From: Cupriavidus pauculus
GTDB lineage: Bacteria > Pseudomonadota > Gammaproteobacteria > Burkholderiales > Burkholderiaceae
Direction of reading: 5' to 3'
NCBI RefSeq assembly: GCF_008693385.1
Contig: NZ_CP044065.1
Coordinates: 186,001-250,000 of the forward strand
DNA length: 64,000 nt
The position numbers and the translations under genes are program-made. Below are positions 17,384 to 27,420 of the stretch, piece by piece. The notes below the pieces were generated by a model that was not told where the DNA came from, searched no databases, and saw only the letters and a program-made list of their open reading frames with translations. Positions within the stretch are counted from its first letter, which is position 1. Each line of letters begins with the position of its first letter.

Positions 17384-18538
17384 ATGAATACCCCGATTCC
17401 ATCCACGGCCGTCGCCGCGCCGTCGAAAGTTCCGGCAAAGACGCTGGCCGCGCTGCTCGGCTTCCTCGTGATCGCCCTGTGCGCACCGTTCTTCGTGCAG
17501 ACGTTCGGCGGCAACTACTGGGTGCGCGTGCTCGACTTCGCGCTGCTCTACATCATGCTGGCGCTGGGCCTGAACATCGTGGTCGGCTTTGCCGGCCTGC
17601 TCGATCTGGGCTATATCGCGTTCTACGCGGTGGGCGCCTACTGCATGGCGCTGCTCGGCTCGCCGCACCTGGCGAACCAGTTCGAAGCGATTCAGGCGCT
17701 GTTCCCCAACGGCATCCACCTGACCATGTGGCTGGTGTTGCCCATCGCGATCGCGGTGGCGGCGACGTTCGGCGTATTGCTGGGCGCGCCGACGCTGAAA
17801 CTGCGCGGCGACTATCTGGCCATCGTGACGCTGGGCTTCGGCGAGATCATCCGGATCTTCATGAACAACCTGGACCGTCCGGTGAACATCACGAACGGCC
17901 CCAAGGGCATTACCGGCGTGGACCCGGTCCACATCTTCGGGTTCGACTTCTCGAAGTCGCATGAAATCTTCGGCATGAAGTTCACGCCGGTGTTCATGTA
18001 CTACTACCTGCTGGTGTTCCTGGTCATCGTGATCGTGTTCATCTGCCTGCGTCTGCAGAACTCGCGTATCGGCCGCGCCTGGGTGGCAATCCGTGAAGAC
18101 GAGATCGCGGCCAAGGCGATGGGCATCAACACGCGCAACATGAAGCTGCTGGCGTTCGCCATGGGCGCATCGTTCGGCGGCGCCTCGGGCGCGGTGTTCG
18201 GCGCGTTCCAGGGCTTCGTGTCGCCGGAATCGTTCACGCTGTGGGAGTCGATCTACATCCTCGCGATCGTCGTGCTCGGCGGCATGGGCCATATCCCGGG
18301 CGTGATCCTGGGCGGCATCCTGCTCGTGGGCTTCCAGGAACTGCTGCGCGTCGTCGCGGAACCGATGCAGACGGGCCTGTTCGGCCACGTGATCGTCGAC
18401 GCCGAAGTGCTGCGCCAGCTGCTGTTCGGTCTGGCCCTCGTGGCGGTGATGCTGTTCCGTCCGGCCGGTATCTGGCCGTCCCCGCGCAAGGAAGATCGCC
18501 CGGTGGTGCGCCGTGCCGGCAGCATCGGCCGTCTGTGA
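17384..18538 (+). CDS. livM: Branched-chain amino acid ABC transporter permease LivM
   Basis: Second permease subunit, 384 residues, multi-spanning. LGLNIVVGFAGLLDLGYIAF and RIGRAWVAIREDEIAAKAMG are the LivM signatures. The start at 17384 has GGAGAG upstream; the open frame reaches back into livH. livG follows after 17 bases. Confidence 0.94.
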   Translation: MNTPIPSTAVAAPSKVPAKTLAALLGFLVIALCAPFFVQTFGGNYWVRVLDFALLYIMLALGLNIVVGFAGLLDLGYIAFYAVGAYCMALLGSPHLANQFEAIQALFPNGIHLTMWLVLPIAIAVAATFGVLLGAPTLKLRGDYLAIVTLGFGEIIRIFMNNLDRPVNITNGPKGITGVDPVHIFGFDFSKSHEIFGMKFTPVFMYYYLLVFLVIVIVFICLRLQNSRIGRAWVAIREDEIAAKAMGINTRNMKLLAFAMGASFGGASGAVFGAFQGFVSPESFTLWESIYILAIVVLGGMGHIPGVILGGILLVGFQELLRVVAEPMQTGLFGHVIVDAEVLRQLLFGLALVAVMLFRPAGIWPSPRKEDRPVVRRAGSIGRL

Positions 18539-18555
18539 ACGAAGGAGGAAGACAC

Positions 18556-19332
18556 ATGAGCAACAACGAATTCCTCCTGTCGGTACAGGGGGTCAACAAG
18601 CGATTCGGCGGCCTGCAGGCCCTGTCCGAAGTGGGCCTGCAGATCAAGCCCGGCGAGATCTACGGCCTGATCGGTCCGAACGGCGCGGGCAAGACCACGT
18701 TCTTCAACGTGATCACCGGCCTCTACACTCCGGACTCCGGCGAGTTCGTGCTGGGCGGGCAGCCGTACCAGCCGACGGCCGTGCATGAAGTGGCCAAGGC
18801 CGGCATCGCCCGCACGTTCCAGAACATCCGCCTGTTCGGCGACATGACCGCGCTCGAGAACGTGATGGTCGGCCGCCATGTGCGATCGAAGGCCGGCATC
18901 TTCGGCGCCGTCTTCCGTCCGCCTTCGGTGCGGCGCGAGGAAGAGGGCATCGAGGACATGGCGCACGACCTGCTCGACTACGTCGGCATCGGCAAGTACG
19001 CCAACTTCACCTCGCGCAATCTCTCGTACGGCCACCAGCGCCGCCTGGAGATCGCGCGCGCGCTGGCCACCGAGCCCAAGCTGCTCGCGCTCGACGAACC
19101 GGCGGCCGGCATGAACGCCACCGAGAAGGTGGAACTGCGCGGCCTGCTCGACAAGATCCGCAGCGACGGCAAGACGATCCTGCTGATCGAGCATGACGTG
19201 AAGCTCGTGATGGGGCTGTGCAACCGCCTGACCGTGCTGGACTATGGCAAGGTGATCGCGCAGGGCCTGCCGCAGGAAGTGCAGAGCAACCCCGCGGTGA
19301 TCGAGGCTTACCTCGGCGCCTCGGCGCACTGA
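18556..19332 (+). CDS. livG: Branched-chain amino acid ABC transporter ATPase LivG
   Basis: 258 residues. Walker A is GPNGAGKTT, the signature motif LSYGHQRRLEIARAL and Walker B LLALDEPAAGMN. LSYGH in place of LSGGQ is normal for LivG. An AAGGAGGA site precedes the start; the upstream open frame overlaps livM and is rejected. Confidence 0.95.
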   Translation: MSNNEFLLSVQGVNKRFGGLQALSEVGLQIKPGEIYGLIGPNGAGKTTFFNVITGLYTPDSGEFVLGGQPYQPTAVHEVAKAGIARTFQNIRLFGDMTALENVMVGRHVRSKAGIFGAVFRPPSVRREEEGIEDMAHDLLDYVGIGKYANFTSRNLSYGHQRRLEIARALATEPKLLALDEPAAGMNATEKVELRGLLDKIRSDGKTILLIEHDVKLVMGLCNRLTVLDYGKVIAQGLPQEVQSNPAVIEAYLGASAH

Positions 19333-19355
19333 CCGACACGCGGAGGCGAATCGAG

Positions 19356-20072
19356 ATGAAACAGACAGTACTGAAGATTTCCGGCCTGAAAGTGGCCTAC
19401 GGCGGCATCCAGGCCGTCAAGGGCGTGGACCTCGAGATCCACGACGGCGAACTGGTCACGCTGATCGGCGCCAATGGCGCCGGCAAGACCACCACCATGA
19501 AGGCCATTACAGGCCTCCAGGGCTGGGCGGGCGGCGACGTGGAATACCTGGGCAAGTCCATCAAGGGCGTGCCCAGCTACACGCTGCTGAAGCAGGGTCT
19601 CGCGATGGTGCCGGAAGGTCGCGGCGTGTTCGCGCGCATGACCATTACCGAAAACCTGCAGATGGGGGCGTACACGCGCAACGACGAGGCCGGCATCAAG
19701 GCCGATATCGACCGCATGTTCGAGACGTTCCCGCGCCTGAAGGAACGTGCCAACCAACTGGCGGGCACGATGTCCGGCGGCGAGCAGCAGATGCTGGCCA
19801 TGGCGCGCGCGCTGATGAGCCAGCCCAAGCTGCTGCTGCTCGACGAACCGTCGATGGGTCTCTCGCCGATCATGGTCGAGAAGATCTTCGAGGTCGTGCG
19901 CACGGTGTCGGCGCAGGGTGTGACGATCCTGCTCGTGGAGCAGAACGCGCGCCTGGCGCTGCAGGCCGCGCACCGCGGCTACGTGATGGAGTCGGGTCTG
20001 GTCACGATGAGCGGCGACGCGAAGCAGATGCTCGACGATCCGAAGGTCCGCGCGGCGTATCTGGGCGAGTGA
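19356..20072 (+). CDS. livF: Branched-chain amino acid ABC transporter ATPase LivF
   Basis: 238 residues. Walker A GANGAGKTT, signature MSGGEQQMLAMARAL and Walker B LLLLDEPSMGLSP. It pairs with LivG under the LivHM pore. It is the last gene of the operon and ends before a bidirectional terminator shared with argD. Confidence 0.95.
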   Translation: MKQTVLKISGLKVAYGGIQAVKGVDLEIHDGELVTLIGANGAGKTTTMKAITGLQGWAGGDVEYLGKSIKGVPSYTLLKQGLAMVPEGRGVFARMTITENLQMGAYTRNDEAGIKADIDRMFETFPRLKERANQLAGTMSGGEQQMLAMARALMSQPKLLLLDEPSMGLSPIMVEKIFEVVRTVSAQGVTILLVEQNARLALQAAHRGYVMESGLVTMSGDAKQMLDDPKVRAAYLGE

Positions 20073-20093
20073 TCCACGGCGCCAGCGACCATG

Positions 20094-20121
20094 AAAAAGC
20101 CCCGCGTATGCGGGGCTTTTT
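20094..20121. terminator. Bidirectional terminator between livF and argD
   Basis: Stem GCCCCGC (20099-20105) and GCGGGGC (20110-20116) with loop GTAT. Five A residues precede it and five T residues follow, so it can act for both convergent transcripts. Confidence 0.93.
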
Positions 20122-20146
20122 CTTTGGCCGAGGGGCTGAGCGGAGA

Positions 20147-21334
<1,188 letters not shown>

Positions 21335-21368
21335 GGCGGACTCCTGGGGTCGGCATGAAACGATGAAC

Positions 21369-21401
21369 AAAAAACAAAAAGCCACGGGGGCTGCCCGTGG
21401 C
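21369..21401 (-). terminator. Terminator of the flavin reductase gene
   Basis: Stem GCCACGGG (21381-21388) and CCCGTGGC (21394-21401). On the minus strand it runs into a T-rich tract (21369-21380), just before the argD start. Confidence 0.85.
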
Positions 21402-21591
21402 TCGTTGACCTGAACAAACGCTGTCGACGATCAGCCGCGTGGCACCCCGGAGAGGGGCAACGTACGGGATTGGCGTCGGTTGCGTCGTTGGTTCATGGCG
21501 GCCAATATAAGGCGCATGCGTCCCGGTGTCAAAACGAAATTTGTCAGACCCCGGTGGCATTGTTGTGTCGGCGGAACGGCCGGCGCGCCGG

Positions 21592-22647
21592 TCAGGCCGC
21601 ACCCGGGGCGTGCAGATCGGCCTCGGACGTGAACGAATCGGCGAAGAACGCGTCCTCGTGCAGCTTGCACTGGGCCGTGAAATCCTGCCGCGCGGCGTTG
21701 ACCATGACGGGCGCGCCGCACGCGTAGACCTCGTGGCCGGACAGGTCCGGATGGTCGGCGATCACGGCCTGGTGCACGAAGCCCGTGCGGCCGGTCCACT
21801 GGTCTTCGTCGGCCGCGTTCGACACCACCGGCACGTAGCGGAAGTTCGGCAGCTCGCGCGCCCACTGCTCGCACAGCGCGTGCATATAGAGGTCGCGCGG
21901 GCGACGGCCGCCCCAGTACAGCGTCATCGGGCGGTCGATGCCCGTGTACCGGGCATGCTCGACGATGGCCTTGATCGGCGCGAAGCCGGTACCCGAGGCC
22001 AGCAGGATGATCGGCTTGTCCGAGTCCTCGCGCAGGAAGAAGCTGCCGAGCGGGCCTTCGAAGCGCAGGATGTCGCGCTCCTTCATCGCCGGCGCGCCTT
22101 CCCTGGCCCCGAACACATAGTCGGTGAACGCGCCGCCGGGCATATGGCGGATATGCAGTTCGATCGGGCCTTCCTCGTGCGGCGCGGTGGCGATGGAATA
22201 GCTGCGGCGCTTGCCGTCGCGCAGCAGGAACTCGACGTACTGGCCGGCCAGGAACTGCATGCGCTCGGTGGCGGGCAGCTGCAGGCGGACGGACACGACG
22301 TCGTCGGCCAGGCGCTCGATGGTCTGCACGCGGCAGGGAATCTTCTTGATGGGGATGTCGCCGGCGCCATGCACCTCGCGGCATTCGATCGTGATGTCCG
22401 ACGTGGCATTCGCGCAGCAGAACAGCGCGCGGCCCTCGGTTTTCTCCTGCGCCGTCAGTGCCGATGCGGCATGATCTCCCTGCTCGAACGTGCCGTCGAT
22501 CACGCGGCCCTTGCACGAGCCGCACGCACCGTTCTTGCAGCCGTACGGCAGGCCGATGCTGTGGCGCAGGGCGCCGCCGAGGATGGTTTCGTCAGCAGCC
22601 ACTTCGAACTTGTGGCCACTGGGCATGACGGTTACTTGATAAGCCAT
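21592..22647 (-). CDS. Ferredoxin-type NAD(P)H flavin reductase (CDP-6-deoxy-delta-3,4-glucoseen reductase-like)
   Basis: 351 residues. An N-terminal plant-type [2Fe-2S] domain has the ligands Cys37, Cys42, Cys45 and Cys77 (YGCKNGACGSC and LFCC). An FAD domain with RRSYSIATAP and an NAD domain with LASGTGFAPIKA and VYACGAP follow. This architecture is shared with AscD/RfbI and the reductases of aromatic oxygenases. The real partner is unknown: no oxygenase or deoxysugar genes are nearby. The start at 22647 gives the conserved MAYQVTV. It is divergent from the next gene by 10 bases. The gap 21402-21591 shows no gene. Confidence 0.82.
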   Translation of the reverse strand: MAYQVTVMPSGHKFEVAADETILGGALRHSIGLPYGCKNGACGSCKGRVIDGTFEQGDHAASALTAQEKTEGRALFCCANATSDITIECREVHGAGDIPIKKIPCRVQTIERLADDVVSVRLQLPATERMQFLAGQYVEFLLRDGKRRSYSIATAPHEEGPIELHIRHMPGGAFTDYVFGAREGAPAMKERDILRFEGPLGSFFLREDSDKPIILLASGTGFAPIKAIVEHARYTGIDRPMTLYWGGRRPRDLYMHALCEQWARELPNFRYVPVVSNAADEDQWTGRTGFVHQAVIADHPDLSGHEVYACGAPVMVNAARQDFTAQCKLHEDAFFADSFTSEADLHAPGAA

Positions 22648-22657
22648 AATCGGATCT

Positions 22658-23716
22658 ATGAGCCAAACTCTGTCGCCGCTTGCGGCAACGTCCTCTTTGT
22701 TGTCGTCTTCCTCGTCCGCGTCGTTCCCCGCGGCCAGGCCGAGGCGCCTCGGTCGTCCGCGCCTGCTGATCGTCGGGTGCGGGGACGTGGGGACGCGCTG
22801 CCTGCGCATGCTGGCGGCACGCATGCGCGTGTTCGCGATGACATCGCAGCCCGCGCGGCGGGAGGCATTGCGCGAGGCGGGCGCCGTACCGCTCGTGGCG
22901 GATCTCGACCGGCCCGCCACGCTCGCGCGGCTGCGAGGCCTCGCTGGCCGCGTGCTCGACCTTGCGCCGCCACCGGGGCAGGGCGAGGGCGATCCACGCA
23001 CACGTGCGCTGCTGGCCGCATTGCGCCGGACTGCGTGGCGCCGGGCCCGTGCGGGCGGCGCCTGGCGGAACGGCGACGAGCCCGTCATTCTACCCGAGCG
23101 GGGCTGGCATCGGGCGTCCTTGCCGACCGGGGCGCACACGCCCGCCGGCGTGCTCGTCTACGCGAGCACGACCGGCGTGTATGGCGACCGCGGCGGCGCG
23201 CGCGTCCAGGAGTTTCATACGGTGCGCCCGCAGACCGCGCGGGCGCGGCGCCGGGTGGCGGCCGAGGGCTCGGTCCGGGCGTTTGGCCGCGATGCGGGGT
23301 GGCGCGCGAGTATCGTGCGCATTCCGGGCATCTATGCCGCGGACCGGCTGCCGATCGCGCGCCTCAACAAGCGCACACCGGCGCTCGCGCCGCAGGATGA
23401 CGTGTACACGAGCCATATTCACGCCGACGACCTCGCGCGCACGATGATCGCGGCGTTATGGCGCGGCCGGCCGCAGCGCGTGGTCCATGCGAGCGACGAC
23501 ACCGAACTGCGCATGGCCGACTACTTCGACCTCGTGGCCGACCGGCGCGGATTGCCGCGTCCGCCGCGCATCACGCGCCAGCATGCGCGCGAGGTCATCG
23601 ATCCCACGCTGCTGAGCTTTATGAGCGAGTCGCGCCGGCTGGACAACCGGCGGCTCAAGCGCGAGCTGCGCGTGCAGCTGCGGTATCCGACCGTGCGGTC
23701 GTTCTTCGACGCGTAG
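22658..23716 (+). CDS. NAD-dependent epimerase/dehydratase-like protein (YeeZ type)
   Basis: 352 residues of extended SDR fold. After a serine-rich, poorly conserved leader of about 33 residues comes the dinucleotide-binding motif LLIVGCGDVGTRCL. LVYASTTGVYGDRGG and IVRIPGIYAADRLP follow, as in COG0451 proteins. The catalytic Tyr-x-x-x-Lys is not obvious, as in the YeeZ group, so enzymatic activity is uncertain. An insertion around residues 120-155 rich in Arg and Gly is unusual. The start may be an internal codon near residue 34. The substrate is not known. Confidence 0.65.
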   Translation: MSQTLSPLAATSSLLSSSSSASFPAARPRRLGRPRLLIVGCGDVGTRCLRMLAARMRVFAMTSQPARREALREAGAVPLVADLDRPATLARLRGLAGRVLDLAPPPGQGEGDPRTRALLAALRRTAWRRARAGGAWRNGDEPVILPERGWHRASLPTGAHTPAGVLVYASTTGVYGDRGGARVQEFHTVRPQTARARRRVAAEGSVRAFGRDAGWRASIVRIPGIYAADRLPIARLNKRTPALAPQDDVYTSHIHADDLARTMIAALWRGRPQRVVHASDDTELRMADYFDLVADRRGLPRPPRITRQHAREVIDPTLLSFMSESRRLDNRRLKRELRVQLRYPTVRSFFDA

Positions 23717-23728
23717 TCCGCGCTCTAA

Positions 23729-23750
23729 CCGTCCCGGGCGACCGGGACGG
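23729..23750. terminator. Perfect hairpin with GCGA tetraloop
   Basis: CCGTCCCGG (23729-23737), GCGA, CCGGGACGG (23742-23750). The loop fits the GNRA class. No T run follows, so intrinsic termination is uncertain. It lies 12 bases after the epimerase-like gene. Confidence 0.5.
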
Positions 23751-23776
23751 TGGCACGACGCTTGCGTAGTCCTCCG

Positions 23777-23788
23777 CTGTCTATACAG
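23777..23788. promoter_or_regulatory. Candidate HutC operator 1
   Basis: CTGTCTATACAG, whose reverse complement is CTGTATAGACAG, identical to the site in the hutH promoter. It is about 90 bases upstream of the transporter promoter and may allow looping or a second dimer. Confidence 0.55.
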
Positions 23789-23869
23789 GAGCGGTGCGCG
23801 GCGCTGCATGATGGTGCGTTTCGCCTCGATTATCGCCATGACGCCGGCGGGATCGGTGCAAACCCTCCG

Positions 23870-23899
23870 TTGACTTGTATAGACAGGTGCCGCTAGATT
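23870..23899 (+). promoter_or_regulatory. Promoter of the hut ABC transporter with HutC operator 2 in its spacer
   Basis: TTGACT (23870-23875) and TAGATT (23894-23899) with an 18-base spacer. The spacer contains TTGTATAGACAG (23875-23886), an 11 of 12 match to the other two copies. The position between -35 and -10 fits repression by steric exclusion. HutC-family (GntR) regulators are known to bind TGTATA-type palindromes. Confidence 0.62.
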
Positions 23900-23930
23900 T
23901 CCATCACCGTCCTACAGGGAGCCGAGAGCA

Positions 23931-24905
23931 ATGACCCGAGCCATGCTTGCAGTCCTGCGAGCCACCGCACTGCGCGTCACCACATTGGGAGCCGTCGCTT
24001 TCGCGGCGGGCGCCGTCCATGCGCAGAACGTGCCCGTGACCCTCGGCATGAGCGGCTGGACCGGCTTTGCGCCACTGACGCTCGCGGACAAGGCGGGCAT
24101 CTTCAAGAAGAACGGCGTGGATGTCGAGATCAAGATGATTCCGCAGAAGGATCGTCATCTCGCGCTCGCGTCGGGCGCCATCCAGTGCGCGGCCACGACC
24201 GTGGAGACGCACGTGGCGTGGAACGCCAACGGCGTGCCCATCACCCAGATCGTGCAGCTCGACAAGTCCTACGGCGCCGACGGCCTGGCCGTGCGCGCCG
24301 ACGTGAAGTCGTTCGCCGATCTCAAGGGCAAGACGGTCGGCGTGGATGCGCCGGGCACCGCGCCGTACTTCGGGCTGGCATGGATGCTCAAGAAGAACGG
24401 CATGACGCTCAAGGACGTGAAGACCACGACGCTGTCGCCGCAGGCAGCCGCGCAGGCGTTCGTCGCGGGGCAGAACGATGCGGCGATGACCTACGAGCCG
24501 TATCTGTCGACGGTGCGCGCGAATCCCGACAAGGGGCGCATCCTCGCGACGACGCTCGACTACCCGATGGTCACCGACACGCTCGGCTGCGCGCCCAAAT
24601 GGCTCAAGGACAATCCCAAGGCGGCGCAGGCGCTCGTGGACAGCTACTTCGAGGCGATCGAGATGATCCGCCGCGATCCGGCGAAGTCCAACGAGATCAT
24701 GGGCGCCGCGGTCAAGCAGACCGGCGAGCAGTTCGCGAAGTCGTCGGCGTACCTGCGCTGGCAGGACAAGGAGGCCAACCGCGCGTTCTTCGCGGGCGAA
24801 CTCGCGAACTTCAGCAAGGAGTCGGCCGCGCTGCTGCTCGAGATCGGCGTGATCCGGCAGGTGCCGGACGTGACCACGCTCTATGACGCGCGATTCCTCA
24901 AGTAA
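23931..24905 (+). CDS. ABC transporter substrate-binding protein (NMT1/SsuA-like) of the hut locus
   Basis: 324 residues. A signal peptide ends near residue 31 (AVHA-QN). The mature part is a type II periplasmic binding fold of the NMT1/THI5/SsuA group: GWTGFAPLTLADKAGIFKKNGV, then KTVGVDAPGT. It starts a run with a permease and an ATPase and then hutC, all behind a promoter carrying a HutC-like site. The substrate is therefore probably histidine, urocanate or a related compound. That is inference from context; the family usually binds sulfonates, nitrate or pyrimidines. Confidence 0.82.
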   Translation: MTRAMLAVLRATALRVTTLGAVAFAAGAVHAQNVPVTLGMSGWTGFAPLTLADKAGIFKKNGVDVEIKMIPQKDRHLALASGAIQCAATTVETHVAWNANGVPITQIVQLDKSYGADGLAVRADVKSFADLKGKTVGVDAPGTAPYFGLAWMLKKNGMTLKDVKTTTLSPQAAAQAFVAGQNDAAMTYEPYLSTVRANPDKGRILATTLDYPMVTDTLGCAPKWLKDNPKAAQALVDSYFEAIEMIRRDPAKSNEIMGAAVKQTGEQFAKSSAYLRWQDKEANRAFFAGELANFSKESAALLLEIGVIRQVPDVTTLYDARFLK

Positions 24906-24912
24906 GCCGCCG

Positions 24913-25779
24913 ATGCCTTCGATCATCGAGTCTCCGCACCCCGCGCCCCACCCGGCCGCGCTCGCCTCGCCCGCGGCGGCGACCGTGCGCCGGCACCCGT
25001 GGCAACTGCCGCTCGAACCCGTGTCGCCGCGCGCGCGCTGGCTGCTCGGGCTGTCGTTCTTCGTGTTGTTCTTCGCGGTGTGGGCCGCGGTGACGTTCGG
25101 CGGCCTCGTGCCGAAGACGTTCCTCGCCGATCCGCTGACGATGGCGCGCGAGGGCGTGATGCTGTTCACGCAGTACGGCTTCCTCGGCGATATCGGCATG
25201 ACGGTATGGCGCGTGATCGGCGGCTTTGTCCTGGCCGCCGCGTTCGCGGTACCGCTCGGTATCGCGATGGGCGCCTACAAGGCGGCCGAGGCCTTCTTCG
25301 AGCCGTTTGTCTCGTTCTGCCGCTATCTGCCCGCGTCCGCGTTTATTCCGCTGCTGATCCTGTGGGCCGGTATCGGCGAGACGCAGAAGCTGCTCGTGAT
25401 CTTTATCGGCTCGTTCTTCCAGATCGTGCTGATGGTCGCGGTGACCGTCGGCGGCGCGCGCCGCGACCTCGTGGAGGCGGCCTATACGCTGGGCGCGACG
25501 CCGCGCGGCATCGTGCGCCGCGTGCTGATTCCGGGCGCCGCGCCCGAGATCGCCGAGATCCTGCGGCTGGTGCTGGGCTGGGCGTGGACCTATGTCATCG
25601 TGGCCGAACTGATCGGCTCGTCCTCGGGCATCGGCCATATGATCACCGACAGTCAGGCGCTGCTGAATACCGGGCAGATCATCTTCGGCATCATCGTCAT
25701 CGGCTGCATCGGGCTGGTATCCGACCTCGTCTTCAAGCTGGCCAACCGCCGGCTGTTTCCATGGAGCGCCATCCGATGA
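24913..25779 (+). CDS. ABC transporter permease (SsuC/TauC-like) of the hut locus
   Basis: 288 residues with about six membrane segments after a proline- and alanine-rich cytoplasmic N-terminus of 40 residues. The ABC permease coupling loop EAAYTLGATPRGIVRRVLIPGAAPEI is present in residues about 190-215. It starts 7 bases after the binding-protein gene and overlaps the ATPase gene by four bases (ATGA). Confidence 0.85.
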   Translation: MPSIIESPHPAPHPAALASPAAATVRRHPWQLPLEPVSPRARWLLGLSFFVLFFAVWAAVTFGGLVPKTFLADPLTMAREGVMLFTQYGFLGDIGMTVWRVIGGFVLAAAFAVPLGIAMGAYKAAEAFFEPFVSFCRYLPASAFIPLLILWAGIGETQKLLVIFIGSFFQIVLMVAVTVGGARRDLVEAAYTLGATPRGIVRRVLIPGAAPEIAEILRLVLGWAWTYVIVAELIGSSSGIGHMITDSQALLNTGQIIFGIIVIGCIGLVSDLVFKLANRRLFPWSAIR

Positions 25780-26564
25780 GCGCCTTGTCCATCCAGCAGG
25801 TATCGCGCACGTTCACGAGCCCCAACGGCGGCGAAACGCAGGCCCTGCAGCCCGTGGACTTCGAGGTCCGCGACAACGACTTCGTGACGATTCTCGGCCC
25901 ATCGGGCTGTGGCAAATCGACGTTGCTGCGCATCGTGGCGGGGCTGGACCGGCCGACCGGCGGGCGTGTGCTGCTCGACGGCCGGCCCGTGGTCGGCCCC
26001 GGCGCCGACCGCGGCATGGTGTTCCAGTCGTACACGCTGTTTCCGTGGCTGACGATCGAACAGAACGTGCGCTTCGGCCTGCGCGAGCGTGGCATGAGCG
26101 AGGCCGAGCAGCGCGAGCGCAGCGACTTCTTTATCGCGCGTGTGGGGCTGCGCGGCTTCGAGCGGCATTTTCCGAAGCAGCTGTCGGGCGGCATGCAGCA
26201 ACGTACCGCGATTGCGCGCGCGCTCGCGAACGATCCGAAGATCCTGCTGCTCGACGAGCCGTTCGGCGCGCTCGACAACCAGACGCGCGTGCTGATGCAG
26301 GAGTTGCTGCTCGGGATCTGGGAGTCCGCGCGCAAGACGGTATTATTCGTCACGCACGATATCGACGAGGCCATCTTCATGGCCAACCGTGTCGCGGTGT
26401 TTTCCGCGCGCCCGGGTCGGATCAAGAGCGAGATCGCGGTGGATTTTCCCCATCCGCGCCATTACACGATCAAGACTTCGTCCGAATTTTCGGCCTTGAA
26501 GGCAAGGCTGACCGAGGAAATTCGCGCGGAGATACGCGCCGGGGCGACCGCCGACGCGCACTGA
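25776..26564 (+). CDS. ABC transporter ATPase (SsuB/TauB-like) of the hut locus
   Basis: 262 residues. Walker A GPSGCGKST, Q-loop in VFQSYTLFPWL, signature LSGGMQQRTAIARAL, Walker B ILLLDEPFGALD and switch histidine in VTHDIDEA. The family is that of taurine, nitrate and sulfonate importers. The start overlaps the permease stop. hutC starts five bases after its stop. Confidence 0.88.
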   Translation: MSALSIQQVSRTFTSPNGGETQALQPVDFEVRDNDFVTILGPSGCGKSTLLRIVAGLDRPTGGRVLLDGRPVVGPGADRGMVFQSYTLFPWLTIEQNVRFGLRERGMSEAEQRERSDFFIARVGLRGFERHFPKQLSGGMQQRTAIARALANDPKILLLDEPFGALDNQTRVLMQELLLGIWESARKTVLFVTHDIDEAIFMANRVAVFSARPGRIKSEIAVDFPHPRHYTIKTSSEFSALKARLTEEIRAEIRAGATADAH

Positions 26565-26569
26565 ATGCC

Positions 26570-27337
26570 ATGAACCACGCAGCCAGCCCGGCGTCCCAGA
26601 CCGGCACGCCCAACGCCCCCGCCGCGCTCTACCAGCAGGTGAAGGACTACATCGCCCGCGAGATCCAGAGCGGCGCGTGGCGTCCGGGCGACCGCGTGCC
26701 GTCCGAGCAGGAGCTCGTGACGCGGTTCTCGGTCTCGCGCATGACGGTCAACCGCGCGTTACGGGAACTGGCCGAGCAGGGCAGGGTGGTGCGCGTGGCC
26801 GGCGTCGGCACGTTCGTCGCGGAACACAAGCCGCAGTCGACGCTGCTCTCCGTGGTCAACCTGCAGGACGAGATCCGCATGCGCGGGCACGACTACGCGT
26901 GCGACGTGATCCTCGTGGAGCGCGTGGCGGCCTCGATCGAGGTGGCGGCCGCGCTCGACCTGCGCACGGGCGAGTCCGTGTTCCACTCGGTCTGCGTGCA
27001 CCGCGAGGACGGCGTTCCCATCCAGCTCGAAGACCGCTACGTCAATCCGCGCGTCGCGCCCGACTTCATTACCCAGGATTTCCGCAACACGCAGCCGGGC
27101 GAGTACCTGCTGCGCAATGTGCCCTACGACCAGGTGGAGCATGTGGTCGATGCGATTTCGGCAACACCCGAGCAGGCCGCGCAACTGGAGATGCCGGCGA
27201 CGCAGCCGTGCCTGCTGCTGACGCGACGCACGTGGACGGCGGGCACGCCCGTGACGTTCGTGCGCTGCCTGCATCCGGGTAACCGGTATCGCCTTGGCAG
27301 CCGGTTCCGCGCGGACGGCAATCCCGCGTTCGGCTAG
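26570..27337 (+). CDS. hutC: Histidine utilisation repressor HutC
   Basis: GntR-family regulator of 255 residues. A winged helix-turn-helix is at about 20-85 ([17 protein letters not shown], then [19 protein letters not shown]) and a UTRA ligand domain at about 100-250. In HutC the effector is urocanate, which releases repression. It lies between the transporter genes and hutH and probably controls both promoters through the CTGTATAGACAG sites. The start at 26570 was preferred because the longer frame overlaps the ATPase gene. Confidence 0.93.
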   Translation: MNHAASPASQTGTPNAPAALYQQVKDYIAREIQSGAWRPGDRVPSEQELVTRFSVSRMTVNRALRELAEQGRVVRVAGVGTFVAEHKPQSTLLSVVNLQDEIRMRGHDYACDVILVERVAASIEVAAALDLRTGESVFHSVCVHREDGVPIQLEDRYVNPRVAPDFITQDFRNTQPGEYLLRNVPYDQVEHVVDAISATPEQAAQLEMPATQPCLLLTRRTWTAGTPVTFVRCLHPGNRYRLGSRFRADGNPAFG

Positions 27338-27373
27338 GGGCAAGGTACGTCCGTATTCCCATCGCGCCATTTT

Positions 27374-27405
27374 TTGGCTAAGCTGTATAGACAGGCTTAT
27401 ACAAG
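27374..27405 (+). promoter_or_regulatory. hutH promoter with HutC operator 3
   Basis: TTGGCT (27374-27379) and TTATAC (27397-27402) with a 17-base spacer. CTGTATAGACAG occupies 27383-27394 in the spacer. CTTATACAAG (27396-27405), a half-site-like extension, covers the -10. This double arrangement should give tight repression by HutC. Confidence 0.68.
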
Positions 27406-27420
27406 AGATTCGAGAGAGAC

